From an uncultured Microbacterium sp. (GTDB lineage Bacteria > Actinomycetota > Actinomycetes > Actinomycetales > Microbacteriaceae): a DNA stretch of 64,000 bases. How positions within the stretch are numbered: the first letter of the stretch is position 1; every line of letters starts with the position of its first letter. This document shows positions 18,910 through 27,987 of this stretch, piece after piece. The notes under the pieces are model-generated. The model saw only the letters and a list, made by a program, of their open reading frames with translations. It ran no database searches and had not been told where the DNA came from. A program made the position numbers and the translations under genes. The stretch covers positions 24,441 to 88,440 of the forward strand of contig NZ_CALBRW010000042.1 of the NCBI RefSeq assembly GCF_937927635.1, in the 5' to 3' direction.

Positions 18910-19575
18910 ATGTCAACGATGCTGCTCGACGCCGTCGAACCCCTCTCTGAGGACGCGCTCGCCCGCCTAGACTGGCCGGTGATGGATGAGACGACAACCG
19001 CGGACCCTCGACGGGATTTCGAGGAGCAGGCGATCCCCTTCATGGATCAGCTCTATGCGGCGGCGATGCGCATGACGCGCAATCCCGCCGATGCGGCTGA
19101 CCTCGTGCAGGAGACGTTCGTGAAGGCGTATGCCGCGTGGGCCTCGTTCTCGCAGGGCACGAACCTGAAGGCGTGGCTGTACCGCATCCTCACCAACACG
19201 TACATCAACATCTACCGCAAGCGTCAGCGCGAGCCGTATCAGGGCACGATCGACGACCTCGAGGACTGGCAGCTCGGCGGCGCCGAGTCGACCACGGCGT
19301 CTCACAGCCGGTCGGCCGAGGCTGAGGCAATCGACCGGATGCCGGCATCCGCCGTCAAGGACGCGCTGCAGCAGGTTCCCGAGGACTTCCGCCTGGCGGT
19401 GTACCTCGCCGACGTCGAGGGATTCTCCTATCAGGAGATCGCCGACATCATGAAGAGCCCCATCGGCACCGTGATGAGCCGCCTGCACCGAGGCAGGCGC
19501 ATGCTGCGGGAGCTGCTGGCAGACTATGCCGCCGAGCGAGGGGTCGCCGCGGCTGAACCGAGGAGCACCACATGA
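18910..19575 (+). CDS. sigR: ECF RNA polymerase sigma factor SigR/SigH (oxidative stress)
   Basis: This 221-residue ECF sigma factor carries region 2 (FMDQLYAAAMRMTRNPADAADLVQETFVKAYAAW) and region 4 (LADVEGFSYQEIADIMKSPIGTVMSRLHRGRRMLRE). It directs the thiol-oxidative stress regulon. Its 3' end overlaps rsrA by 4 bases, the standard sigma/anti-sigma pairing. A sigma-R promoter lies 44 bases upstream. An internal ATG (MDETTTADPRRDFEEQ) is a possible second start, as reported for Streptomyces SigR, where a longer isoform exists. I kept the upstream ATG. Confidence 0.93.
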   Translation: MSTMLLDAVEPLSEDALARLDWPVMDETTTADPRRDFEEQAIPFMDQLYAAAMRMTRNPADAADLVQETFVKAYAAWASFSQGTNLKAWLYRILTNTYINIYRKRQREPYQGTIDDLEDWQLGGAESTTASHSRSAEAEAIDRMPASAVKDALQQVPEDFRLAVYLADVEGFSYQEIADIMKSPIGTVMSRLHRGRRMLRELLADYAAERGVAAAEPRSTT

Positions 19576-19817
19576 CCGACTGCGGCTGCGCGAAGGCGCG
19601 AAAAGATCTCGAGGAATACCTCCGCAACGAGATCTGCACGACAGAGCACTCGGAGATCCGCGAGCATCTCGAGAACTGCGAGGTCTGCAGGAACGAGGCG
19701 CTCGTCGCGACGACCCTCACCGAGGTCGTGGCGCGAGCCTGCAAGGAGACAGCGCCCGAGGAGCTGCGCGCGCAGGTGTTCGCCCGTCTGCGTGAGGCGC
19801 AGACCGCAGCGCACTGA
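19572..19817 (+). CDS. rsrA: Redox-sensing anti-sigma factor RsrA
   Basis: This 81-residue zinc-binding anti-sigma factor holds SigR until disulfide stress. The ZAS motif HLENCEVC (H32, C36, C39) is intact, and further cysteines are C4, C6 and C22. Oxidation releases zinc and frees SigR. It is translationally coupled to sigR (ATGA overlap). The length is slightly short for the family but complete. Confidence 0.93.
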   Translation: MTDCGCAKARKDLEEYLRNEICTTEHSEIREHLENCEVCRNEALVATTLTEVVARACKETAPEELRAQVFARLREAQTAAH

Positions 19818-19856
19818 CGACGGCGGCCGCGGCACTGCGGTGGGTAGTCTGATCGG

Positions 19857-21158
19857 GTGAGTCCCGTCGATGCGCGCACCGTCCCCGTAGACCCCGAATC
19901 CGAGGCGCGGCTGCGCGCGAGCGGGTTCGACTACCGCGTCGTCGACATGGACGACGATGCGCTCGCCGTGTCCTTCGCTCGCGCCGCCGAGCGCGGATTC
20001 CTGGGATCGGCGCCGACGGATGCCGAGATCGTGCCCATGCGCGAGACCTGGCGCGAGCGCCGCAGCATCGGCGTCTACGAACAGGATGCGGCATCCGATG
20101 CTCTGCCCGTCGCGACCGTGAACTCGTGGGTCGCGCCGATGAGCGTGCCGGGCGGCGCCGTTCCGATGTGGTCCATCAGCATGGTGACCGTCGCCGGCAC
20201 GCACCGCCGTCGCGGCATCGCGCGGAACCTGCTCGAGGGCGAACTGCGCTCCGCCGTCGCGGCAGGCGTGCCGCTGGCGGGTCTCACCGTATCGGAGGCG
20301 ACCATCTACGGCCGCTACGGCTTCGGCTCCGCCGTGCCGGTCGCGCGCATCGCGATCGACACGTCGCGTGCCGGCTGGCGCCCCGCCGAGGTTCCGGGTC
20401 GGGTGGAGTACGTCGAGCCCGTCGCGGTGGCGCGCGAGTTCCAGATCGTGCACGAGCGCGCCCGTCTGGGGCGCGCCGGTCAGGTCCCCGGCTGGCCGCG
20501 CCGCTGGATGGGCCTGGCAGGACTGGGCGGCGACGAGGAGAAGAAGGATGCCTCGGTGCGCGGCGTGCGGTACGTGGACGCCGGCGGCGAGGTGCGCGGT
20601 GCGATGGCATATTCGTTCAAGGACGCCCCGGCGTCGTTCCGCAGCATCCTGCGCGTCCGCCACCTGGAGGCCGAGACCGACGACGCGCTCCGCGCGCTGT
20701 GGGGCTTCGCCGTGAATCATGACCTCGTCGACCGCGTGGAGGCCGACCTGCGACCCGTCGACGACCCGATCGCGCACCTGGTCGCCGATCAGCGTGCGGT
20801 CGAGCTGACCGTGCACGACCACGGCTGGCTGCGGGTGCTGGATGTGCCCGCGTCCCTTCAGGCACGCACGTACAGCGCGCCGGCCGACGTCGTGGTGCGC
20901 GTGGACGACTCGTACGGTTTCGCAGACGGCACCTGGCGGGTGCGCATCGACGTCTCTGGCGCTGCGGCCGTGGAGCCGGTGGATGCCGCACCGGACGTCG
21001 TGCTGGGCGTGGCCGAGCTGTCCGCGATCTACGCCGGGGGAGTGCCTCTGACGCAGCTGTCCGCCGCCGGGCGCGTGCAGGGCACGGCATCCGCAGTTCA
21101 CGCGCTGAGCGCGGCGTTCCGCACCGATCCCGCACCGACGCTCGGCATCTGGTACTGA
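19857..21158 (+). CDS. Eis-like GNAT-family N-acetyltransferase
   Basis: This 433-residue protein has the three-part Eis architecture: an N-terminal GNAT domain, a second degenerate GNAT domain, and a C-terminal SCP2-like domain. The acetyl-CoA loop is VAGTHRRRGIARNLL in the first domain, followed by GLTVSEATIYGRYGFG. The C-terminal part ends with the free-carboxylate motif TLGIWY. Mycobacterial Eis acetylates lysines and aminoglycosides. Which substrate this one uses cannot be told. It starts with GTG at 19857, 39 bases after rsrA. Confidence 0.88.
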   Translation: MSPVDARTVPVDPESEARLRASGFDYRVVDMDDDALAVSFARAAERGFLGSAPTDAEIVPMRETWRERRSIGVYEQDAASDALPVATVNSWVAPMSVPGGAVPMWSISMVTVAGTHRRRGIARNLLEGELRSAVAAGVPLAGLTVSEATIYGRYGFGSAVPVARIAIDTSRAGWRPAEVPGRVEYVEPVAVAREFQIVHERARLGRAGQVPGWPRRWMGLAGLGGDEEKKDASVRGVRYVDAGGEVRGAMAYSFKDAPASFRSILRVRHLEAETDDALRALWGFAVNHDLVDRVEADLRPVDDPIAHLVADQRAVELTVHDHGWLRVLDVPASLQARTYSAPADVVVRVDDSYGFADGTWRVRIDVSGAAAVEPVDAAPDVVLGVAELSAIYAGGVPLTQLSAAGRVQGTASAVHALSAAFRTDPAPTLGIWY

Positions 21159-21171
21159 ACCCGCTGCACGA

Positions 21172-21205
21172 AGAACGCCGCCCCCGATCAGGGAGGCGGC
21201 GTTCT
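21172..21205. terminator. Convergent terminator hairpin
   Basis: Arms AGAACGCCGCC/GGCGGCGTTCT (about 21172-21182 and 21195-21205) flank a 12-base loop between the convergent Eis-like gene and kgd. On the plus strand a T-rich stretch follows near 21217-21222. Confidence 0.8.
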
Positions 21206-21221
21206 CGAATCTGCCGATTTT

Positions 21222-24200
21222 TCAGTCCAGCGTCAGCGCGGCCTTCAGCAGGGCGGCCTGCTCGACGGCGTGCACCTTCGACGATCCGGTCGACGGCGAT
21301 GCCGCCGCCGGGCGCGAGACGGCGCGGAACTGGCGCGGGCCGGGGACATCGGTGAATGCCAGGGCCAGGAAGGGCCAAGCACCCTGGTTCTCGGGCTCGT
21401 CCTGAGCCCAGACCAGCTCGGCATTCGGGTACGAGTCCGTGATGGCCTTCAGCGCATCGATCGGCGTCGGGTAGAACTGCTCCAGGCGCACCAGGGCGAT
21501 CTCGGGGTTCGGGTTCTTCTCGAGCTCGCTGACCAGATCCCAGTGGATCTTGCCGGAGTGCACGATCACGCGCTTGACGGCGTTGCGGTCGAGGTCGCGG
21601 CTGTCATCGATCACCGGCTCGAAGCGGCCGCTGGTGAACTCCTCGACCTGGCTGGTCGCACCGCGCAGGCGCAGCATCGACTTCGGGGTGAAGACGATCA
21701 GCGGCTTGCGGGGCTTCGCGTAGGCCTGACGGCGCAGCAGGTGGAAGTACGACGCCGGCGTGGACGGGCGGGCGACGACCATGTTGTCCTGCGCGCACAG
21801 CTGCAGGAAGCGCTCCATGCGCGCGGAGGAGTGGTCGGGGCCCTGGCCCTCGTAGCCGTGCGGCAGCAGCATGACGAGACCGGACTGCTGGCCCCACTTC
21901 TGCTCTGCCGCGGACACGTACTCGTCGATGACCGACTGCGCGCCGTTGACGAAGTCGCCGAACTGCGCCTCCCAGAGAACCAGCGCCTCGGTGCTCTCCA
22001 CCGAGTAGCCGTACTCGAAGGCCAGCGCCGCGTACTCGCTGAGCAGCGAGTCGTACACGAAGAAGCGGCCCTGGCTGTCGGAGAGGTTCGACAGCGGCAG
22101 CCACTCCTGACCGTTCACGCGGTCGTGCAGCACGGCGTGGCGCTGCACGAAGGTGCCGCGGCGGGAGTCCTGACCGGCCAGGCGCACCACGGTGCCCTCG
22201 ACCAGCAGGGAGCCGAATGCGAGCAGCTCGCCGAAGGCCCAGTCGATGCCGCCCTCGCGGCTCATGCTCACGCGCTTCTGCAGCTGCTTGTCCAGCTTGG
22301 GGTGCACGGTGAAGCCCTCGGGCTTGTTGGCGTGCGCGTCGCCGACGAGGTGGATGACCTCCAGCGGTACGCCGGTCACATCGGGAGCGCCGACCTGGTC
22401 GTCCACCGGGAGCAGCTCGGGGGCGATCGGCGTCGCGCCGGTCTCCGCGGCGTGCGTCTCGGCGAAGGCGATCTCCAGGCGGTTCTGGAAGTCGGCCTTG
22501 GCCTGGTCGTACTCCTCCTGCGTGATGTCGCCTCGTCCGACCAGGGCCTCGGTGTACAGCTTGCGCACCGAGCGCTTGGCCTCGATCAGGTCGGTCATCA
22601 GCGGCTGGGTCATCGACGGGTCGTCGCCCTCGTTGTGACCGCGACGGCGGTAGCAGACCAGGTCGATGACCACGTCGCGGTGGAAGCGGTTGCGGTACTC
22701 GAACGCGATCTGCGCGACGTGCACGACCGACTCCGGGTCGTCGCCGTTCACGTGGAAGATCGGCGCCTGGATGGTCTTGGCCACGTCGGTGGCGTACACC
22801 GAGCTGCGCGAGTCGTTGGGCAGGGTGGTGAAGCCCACCTGGTTGTTGACGACGATGTGCACGGTGCCGCCGGTGCGGTAGCCGCGCAGCTGCGACATCT
22901 GCAGTGTCTCCACGACCACGCCCTGACCCGCGAACGCGGCGTCGCCGTGCACGAGGATGGGCAGCCAGGTGAAGGTGCCGATGGGCTTGCGGTCCTGCTT
23001 GGCGCGGGCGATGCCCTCGAGCACGCCGTCCACGGTCTCCAGGTGCGACGGGTTCGCAGCCAGGTACACCGGCAGCTCGGCGCCGTCCTGGGCGACGAAG
23101 GTGCCCTTCGTACCGACGTGGTACTTCACATCGCCGGAGCCGCGCTGGTTGCCCGGTGTGAGGGTGCCCTCGAACTCGCGGAACACCTGGCCGTAGGTCT
23201 TGCCCGCGATGTTGGTGAGCGCGTTGAGGCGTCCGCGGTGGGCCATGCCGATCGTGGCGCCGTCCATGCCGGCATCCGCCGCGCCCTGCAGGATCTCGTC
23301 CAGCAGCGGGATGAGAGACTCGCCGCCCTCGAGCGAGAAGCGCTTCTGGCCGACGAACTTCGTCTGCAGGAAGGTCTCGAACGCCTCGGCCTCGTTGAGC
23401 TTGCTGAGCACGCGCAACTGCTCGTTGTGCCCGGGCTTGACGTACTTGACCTCGAGCTTCTCCTGGAACCAGCGGCGCTGCTCCGGGTCCTGGATGTGCA
23501 TGTACTCGACGCCGACGGTGCGGCAGTACGAGTCGCGCAGCACGCCCAGGATGTCGCGCAGCTTCATCACGCGCTTGCCGCCGAAGCCGCCGGTGACGAA
23601 CTCGCGGTCCAGATCCCAGAAGGTCAGGCCGTGGCTCTCGATCTCCAGGTCGGGGTGCGAGCGCTGCACGTACTCCAGCGGGTCGATGTCGGCCATCAGG
23701 TGGCCGCGCACGCGGTAGGAGTTGATGAGCTCCTGCACGCGGGACTGCTTGTCGACGCGCTCGGCCAGGTCGACGGAGATGTCGGAGTTCCAGCGGATGG
23801 GCTGGTACGGGATGCGCAGCGCGGCGAAGATGTCCTCGTAGAAGCCGCGCTCGCCGATCAGCAGCTCGTGCACCTTCTTCAGGAACTCGCCGGAACCCGC
23901 GCCCTGGATGACGCGGTGGTCGTAGGTGCTGGTGAGGGTGATGATCTTGCCGATGCCCAGCTCGGTGAGCACCTTGGGGCTGGAGCCCTGGAACTCTGCC
24001 GGGTAGTTCAGGGCGCCGGCGCCGATGATGCAGCCCTGGCCCTTCATCAGGCGCGGCACGGAGTGCACGGTGCCGATGCCGCCGGGGTTGGTCAGCGAGA
24101 CCGTGGTGCCGGCGAAGTCGGCGGCGGTGAGCTTGTTGTTGCGGGCCCGGGCGATGATGTCCTCGTACGCGACGAGGTACTCGCCGAAGGTCATCGTGTC

Positions 24201-24896
24201 GGCGCGCTTGATGCTGGGGACCAGCAGCGCACGGGAGCCGTCGGGCTTGGGCACGTCCACGGCGATGCCGAGGTTCACGTGCGCGGGGGCCACGACCGAG
24301 GGCTTGCCGTCGACCTCGGCGTAGAACACGTTCTGGCTGGGGAACTCCTTGAGCGTCTGGATCAGCGCCCAGCCGATCAGGTGCGTGAAGGAGACCTTGC
24401 CGCCGCGGGTGCGGGCCATGTGGTTGTTGATGACGATGCGGTTGTCGATCATCAGCTTGGCGGGGATGGTGCGCGCGCTGGTGGCCGTCGGGACGGTCAG
24501 CGACTGATCCATGTTGGCCGCGAGGGTCTTGGGCATGCCGCGCAGCGGCGTGACCTTGTCCTCACTGGCGGTGGGCTCGTCCTTCGCCTGCGGCTTGGGT
24601 GCCTGGGCGGGGATCGGGGCCTGCTTGGCGGGCTTGGTGGTGGTGCGCGCCACGGGCTGCGCGCCGATCACGGGGATGGGTGCGGTCACCGGGTTGGCGA
24701 CCTGCGCCGGAGCGGCCTGGGCGGTCGCCGCGGGCGATGCCGCGGCGGCATCCGGAGTGTAGTTCTCCAGGATCGGCCACCACTCCTTGTCGACGGAGTT
24801 GCGATCCTGTTTGAACTGCTCGTACAGCTCGTCCACGAGCCAGGAATTGGCTCCGAACCCCCCGTCGCCATTGACGCCGGTCACCTGGTTCGACAC
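21222..24896 (-). CDS. kgd: Multifunctional 2-oxoglutarate dehydrogenase E1/E2-like subunit
   Basis: This 1224-residue fused enzyme is typical of actinobacteria. The N-terminal 45 residues (NSWLVDELYEQFKQDRNSVDKEWW) are SucA-like. An Ala/Pro-rich linker (about 50-110) precedes an E2-type acyltransferase catalytic domain (about 115-345, with TYDHRVIQGAGSGEFLKK). The thiamine-diphosphate E1 domain fills the rest (GMAHRGRLNALTN, and later YRRRGHNEGDDPS). It converts 2-oxoglutarate to succinyl-CoA with the shared E2/E3 of pyruvate dehydrogenase. The length is normal. A 1392-aa open frame on the opposite strand is a high-GC shadow. Confidence 0.96.
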   Translation of the reverse strand: MSNQVTGVNGDGGFGANSWLVDELYEQFKQDRNSVDKEWWPILENYTPDAAAASPAATAQAAPAQVANPVTAPIPVIGAQPVARTTTKPAKQAPIPAQAPKPQAKDEPTASEDKVTPLRGMPKTLAANMDQSLTVPTATSARTIPAKLMIDNRIVINNHMARTRGGKVSFTHLIGWALIQTLKEFPSQNVFYAEVDGKPSVVAPAHVNLGIAVDVPKPDGSRALLVPSIKRADTMTFGEYLVAYEDIIARARNNKLTAADFAGTTVSLTNPGGIGTVHSVPRLMKGQGCIIGAGALNYPAEFQGSSPKVLTELGIGKIITLTSTYDHRVIQGAGSGEFLKKVHELLIGERGFYEDIFAALRIPYQPIRWNSDISVDLAERVDKQSRVQELINSYRVRGHLMADIDPLEYVQRSHPDLEIESHGLTFWDLDREFVTGGFGGKRVMKLRDILGVLRDSYCRTVGVEYMHIQDPEQRRWFQEKLEVKYVKPGHNEQLRVLSKLNEAEAFETFLQTKFVGQKRFSLEGGESLIPLLDEILQGAADAGMDGATIGMAHRGRLNALTNIAGKTYGQVFREFEGTLTPGNQRGSGDVKYHVGTKGTFVAQDGAELPVYLAANPSHLETVDGVLEGIARAKQDRKPIGTFTWLPILVHGDAAFAGQGVVVETLQMSQLRGYRTGGTVHIVVNNQVGFTTLPNDSRSSVYATDVAKTIQAPIFHVNGDDPESVVHVAQIAFEYRNRFHRDVVIDLVCYRRRGHNEGDDPSMTQPLMTDLIEAKRSVRKLYTEALVGRGDITQEEYDQAKADFQNRLEIAFAETHAAETGATPIAPELLPVDDQVGAPDVTGVPLEVIHLVGDAHANKPEGFTVHPKLDKQLQKRVSMSREGGIDWAFGELLAFGSLLVEGTVVRLAGQDSRRGTFVQRHAVLHDRVNGQEWLPLSNLSDSQGRFFVYDSLLSEYAALAFEYGYSVESTEALVLWEAQFGDFVNGAQSVIDEYVSAAEQKWGQQSGLVMLLPHGYEGQGPDHSSARMERFLQLCAQDNMVVARPSTPASYFHLLRRQAYAKPRKPLIVFTPKSMLRLRGATSQVEEFTSGRFEPVIDDSRDLDRNAVKRVIVHSGKIHWDLVSELEKNPNPEIALVRLEQFYPTPIDALKAITDSYPNAELVWAQDEPENQGAWPFLALAFTDVPGPRQFRAVSRPAAASPSTGSSKVHAVEQAALLKAALTLD

Positions 24897-25056
24897 GCTT
24901 TACCGCCCTCTTTCGTCACTGAAGCTGTGCGTGCGGCTCGGCTGCTGAGTGCATCGGGTCGCACACGAGTATCAGTGATCAAGCCTAATGCCAAACACCG
25001 ACCGGAATGCGCCCCTGCCAGGCGGTTCCCGCATCCGCGCGCGGTAGCGTGGCGGT

Positions 25057-26517
25057 ATGAAGTTCTCCGGCGAGCAGCCCGCGGTCGATCTGACGTACTC
25101 CGACGTGTTCCTGGTGCCACGGCGCTCCGCCGTCGCCAGTCGGCTGAGCGTGGATCTGGCCCCAGACGACGGCACGCCCGCGACCATCCCGCTGGTCTCG
25201 TCGAACATGAACTCGGTCACCGGGCCCCGGCTGGCGGCCGCACTCGCCCGGCGCGGCGGCCTGGGAGTGCTCCCGCAGGACCTGCCGCTGCAGGAGCTGG
25301 ATGCGGCGATCCGCTGGGTCAAGCGCCAGCCGGTGCGCTGGGACACGCCGCTGGTGCTCGCCCCCGGCGCGACCGTCGCGGATGCGCTGCGGCTGCTCCC
25401 GGCCACACCGGGACACGGGATCGTCGTCGCTGCGCGCACGGGCGATGAGCCGCTCGAGCGCTCCGACGTGCTCGGCATCCTGCCCGCACCGCGGCTGGCG
25501 ACCGCACTGCCGGATGCCGCGCTCGGCGACCTCGTGCATGCGGAGCCGCTGGCGGTTTCGGCCGAGGACATCGGCGAGGGCAGGGCCGCCTTCGACGCGA
25601 TCGAGGCCGCGGATGCCGAGATGGTGCTGGTGCTCGATCACGGGCACGTCGTCGGCACGCTCACCCCGCGCACCGCGCTGCGCTCGAGCCTGTACCGCCC
25701 GGCCGTGGACGCATCGGGGCGCCTGGCGGTCGCGGCCGCCGTGGGCATCAACGGCGACATCGCCGAGAAGGCCAGGGCGCTGGCATCCGCCGGCGTGGAC
25801 GTGCTGGTGGTCGACACCGCCCACGGTCACCAGGAGGGCATGCTGCGCGCGCTCGAGGAGGTCTCGAAGCTGGGCCTGGGCATCCCGATCGCAGCCGGCA
25901 ACATCGTCACCGCCGACGGCGTGCATGACCTGGTGCACGCCGGCGCGTCGATCCTGAAGGTCGGGGTGGGACCCGGCGCCATGTGCACGACCCGCATGAT
26001 GACGGCCGTCGGCCGCCCGCAGTTCTCCGCCGTGCTGGAGACGGCTCAGGCCGCTCGCGAGCTCGGCGCGCATGTCTGGGCGGATGGGGGAGTGCGCTAC
26101 CCGCGCGATGTCGCGCTCGCGCTCGCCGCCGGTGCGTCGTCGGTGATGATCGGCTCCTGGTTCGCCGGCACCATCGAGGCGCCCGGCGAGCTGCAGCACG
26201 ACGCCGACGGGCGGGCGTACAAGGAGTCCTGGGGCATGGCCTCGACCAAGGCCGTGCAGGCGAGGTTCGGCCGGCTGGACTCCTACGAGCGGGCGCGCAA
26301 GGAGCTGTTCGCGGAGGGCATCTCGTCGTCGATGATCTACCTCGACCCGCTGCGCCCCGGCGTGGAGGACCTGCTGGACATGATCACCTCGGGCGTGCGC
26401 TCCTCGTTCACCTACGCGGGGGCCGCCACCGTCCCGGAGTTCCACGACCGCGCTCTGGTCGGCCTGCAGTCCGCCTCCGGCTACGAGGAGGGCAAGGCGC
26501 TCCCGGTCAGCTGGTAG
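25057..26517 (+). CDS. guaB1: GuaB1-family IMP dehydrogenase-related protein (GMP reductase type)
   Basis: This 486-residue protein has the IMPDH/GMP reductase TIM barrel and a CBS-like insertion (about 90-225). The nucleotide loop with its catalytic cysteine is GVGPGAMCTTRMMTAVGRP. Actinobacterial GuaB1 proteins have been shown to act as GMP reductases in purine salvage, so that role is likely. It is divergent from kgd, with 160 bases between them that must hold both promoters. Element A begins about 118 bases after its stop. Confidence 0.9.
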   Translation: MKFSGEQPAVDLTYSDVFLVPRRSAVASRLSVDLAPDDGTPATIPLVSSNMNSVTGPRLAAALARRGGLGVLPQDLPLQELDAAIRWVKRQPVRWDTPLVLAPGATVADALRLLPATPGHGIVVAARTGDEPLERSDVLGILPAPRLATALPDAALGDLVHAEPLAVSAEDIGEGRAAFDAIEAADAEMVLVLDHGHVVGTLTPRTALRSSLYRPAVDASGRLAVAAAVGINGDIAEKARALASAGVDVLVVDTAHGHQEGMLRALEEVSKLGLGIPIAAGNIVTADGVHDLVHAGASILKVGVGPGAMCTTRMMTAVGRPQFSAVLETAQAARELGAHVWADGGVRYPRDVALALAAGASSVMIGSWFAGTIEAPGELQHDADGRAYKESWGMASTKAVQARFGRLDSYERARKELFAEGISSSMIYLDPLRPGVEDLLDMITSGVRSSFTYAGAATVPEFHDRALVGLQSASGYEEGKALPVSW

Positions 26518-26634
26518 GAGGCTGCGGTCCGCGCGGGGCCGTCGGGTGCCGTCACGCCGGCGGGCGCCGTCGCGTGCGGCGGCGTGCGGCTCTGAGGCCC
26601 TTCGGTCGTTGGACGCCTGGCGCGCCATGTTCTG

Positions 26635-26710
26635 CCCCGCGCTGCAGTTCTCGTCCCGCGCTGCAGTTCTCGGCATCCGCTGCAGTTCTCGGCATCCGCT
26701 GCAGTTCTCG
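26635..26710 (+). repeat. Element A, left outer array: four 19-bp repeats
   Basis: Four tandem units of 19 bp (26635, 26654, 26673, 26692), each ending in GCTGCAGTTCTCG. The first unit, CCCCGCGCTGCAGTTCTCG, is the exact reverse complement of the last unit at 28010-28028 and so forms a perfect 19-bp terminal inverted repeat. A degenerate fifth unit (with GTTCT in phase) may lie at 26616-26634. There are no unique spacers, so this is not a CRISPR array. Confidence 0.92.
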
Positions 26711-26724
26711 GCATCCGATTCGCT

Positions 26725-26790
26725 TCGCGCGGCAGTTCTCGATACACGCTGCGCAGATCTGCGCAGCGGCGACCGAGAACTGCCGCGCGA
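26725..26790. repeat. Element A, left palindrome
   Basis: A 66-base symmetric structure. Outer arms 26725-26741 and 26774-26790 are perfect 17-bp inverted repeats, each holding one CAGTTCTCG/CGAGAACTG motif. The core at 26747-26768 is a perfect 22-bp palindrome (CGCTGCGCAGA and its complement). All share the centre 26757.5. The identical core recurs at 27945-27966. Confidence 0.92.
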
Positions 26791-26903
26791 TGAGCCGGGC
26801 GGATGCCGTCGACTCGTCTGCACAATCGAGCGGGAGGGACGGGTTGTGCACAGGGCGCCGAATTCCGTGCAAGGGGTGGCCGCCTGAGTGTCATCCTCGG
26901 GGA

Positions 26904-27878
26904 ATGCAGGCCACTACACAGCATCCGATCCGCATCCGACGGCGGAACGACTCCGCAGGTCTCGGCGTCTCGGAACGACGGCTTCGGATGCTCGTGGAGC
27001 ACGGCGTGGTCCACCGGGTCGTCGCCGGCAGCTATGCCTGGAAAGAGGATTGGCGAAAGCTCACGCCGCTCCAGCGCCACCTCGCCAGGGTGCTCGAAGT
27101 CGCCGACAGGTCGCGCGCGCCGCAGGTGTTCATGGGAGCGGCCGCGGCCGCGATCTGGGATATGGACCGTATCGGCTCGTGGCCCGATCGCGTCGAGGTC
27201 CGGATCGCACGCGCCACAGGCGGTCGGACTTCGGGAGATGTACGCCGTCGCGCGCTCGGGTTCGAAGGCGTCCAGTTGGTCGAATGGCGTGGCCATCTGG
27301 TCACGTCGCCCGCGCAGACGGCGATCGACCTCGCGGCCGATTCTGGCTTCACCGCGGGTGTCGTGGCCGTCGACCAGGCGCTCTGGGCCCGGCGGAGGGC
27401 CGGCTCGCTCGCGCAAGTGGACGAACTGTGGCAGGTCTTCGAGAGGCACAGCAGACGCGGTTTCTTGAAGGCGGCCGATGCGCTGCGCTTCGGCACCCCG
27501 TCGGCGGACTCGGTTCGAGAGTCGGAAGCGCGGGTCCTCATCCGGGCACTGGGATTTCCGGCTCCGGAGCTGCAGCATCCGTTCCGGCTGCCCAGCGGAA
27601 AGCGGGTGCGAACCGACTTCTACTTCGCAGACTTCGACCATGTCGGGGAGTTCGACGGGACAGGCAAGTACTTCGATCCGGAGATCCTGGAGGGGCGCAC
27701 TCCTGAGCAGGCGCTGTTGGAGGAGAAGGACCGAGAGGATGAGCTGCGCCGGGTCGTGAAACGAGTGTCCCGATGGAGGACGGATGCTCACAAGGACCCT
27801 GCGAAGCTTTACGACATCCTCACCGCCGCCGGCCTGCCCTCGCGCCTGCCGCGCCCGCGTTCTGCGATGCGCTGGTGA
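26904..27878 (+). CDS. AbiEi-like/PD-(D/E)XK-like protein of element A
   Basis: The protein has 324 residues. The N-terminal half resembles AbiEi-type proteins: a winged helix (about 18-50, GVSERRLRMLVEHGVVHRVVAGSYAW), then a strand-rich region with TSPAQTAIDLA (134-144). The C-terminal half (about 205-310) looks like a small PD-(D/E)XK nuclease: D238, E249, D251 and K255 in VRTDFYFADFDHVGEFDG and GKY, then EEKDRED (273-279) and RW (290-291). The same signature occurs in the gene of element B. No AbiEii toxin or methyltransferase is adjacent. The gene is enclosed by inverted 19-bp repeat arrays. Nuclease activity is inferred from motif shape only. Confidence 0.75.
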   Translation: MQATTQHPIRIRRRNDSAGLGVSERRLRMLVEHGVVHRVVAGSYAWKEDWRKLTPLQRHLARVLEVADRSRAPQVFMGAAAAAIWDMDRIGSWPDRVEVRIARATGGRTSGDVRRRALGFEGVQLVEWRGHLVTSPAQTAIDLAADSGFTAGVVAVDQALWARRRAGSLAQVDELWQVFERHSRRGFLKAADALRFGTPSADSVRESEARVLIRALGFPAPELQHPFRLPSGKRVRTDFYFADFDHVGEFDGTGKYFDPEILEGRTPEQALLEEKDREDELRRVVKRVSRWRTDAHKDPAKLYDILTAAGLPSRLPRPRSAMRW

Positions 27879-27923
27879 GGCTCCGGGCGCTTCACGCTGC
27901 AGCTCTCAGCGTTCGATCCCGTT

Positions 27924-27987
27924 CGCGCGGTACTTCTCGCTCGCCGCTGCGCAGATCTGCGCAGCGCGGGGCGAGAACTGCCGCGCG
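27924..27987. repeat. Element A, right palindrome
   Basis: A second copy of the palindromic core lies at 27945-27966 (identical 22 bp). Arms 27924-27939 and 27972-27987 are symmetric about 27955.5 and differ at two positions of 16. One degenerate left-type unit (GCTGCAGCTCTCAGC) lies just before, at 27896-27910. Confidence 0.9.

Noticed and set aside
21270..25448. Very long plus-strand open frame (1392 codons) opposite kgd
   Set aside because: The minus strand encodes a complete, well-conserved Kgd protein. The opposite frame has a repetitive Val/Leu/Gly/His composition typical of a high-GC shadow frame.
26904..27878. Classical type IV AbiE toxin-antitoxin pair
   Set aside because: No AbiEii nucleotidyltransferase gene lies next to either AbiEi-like gene.
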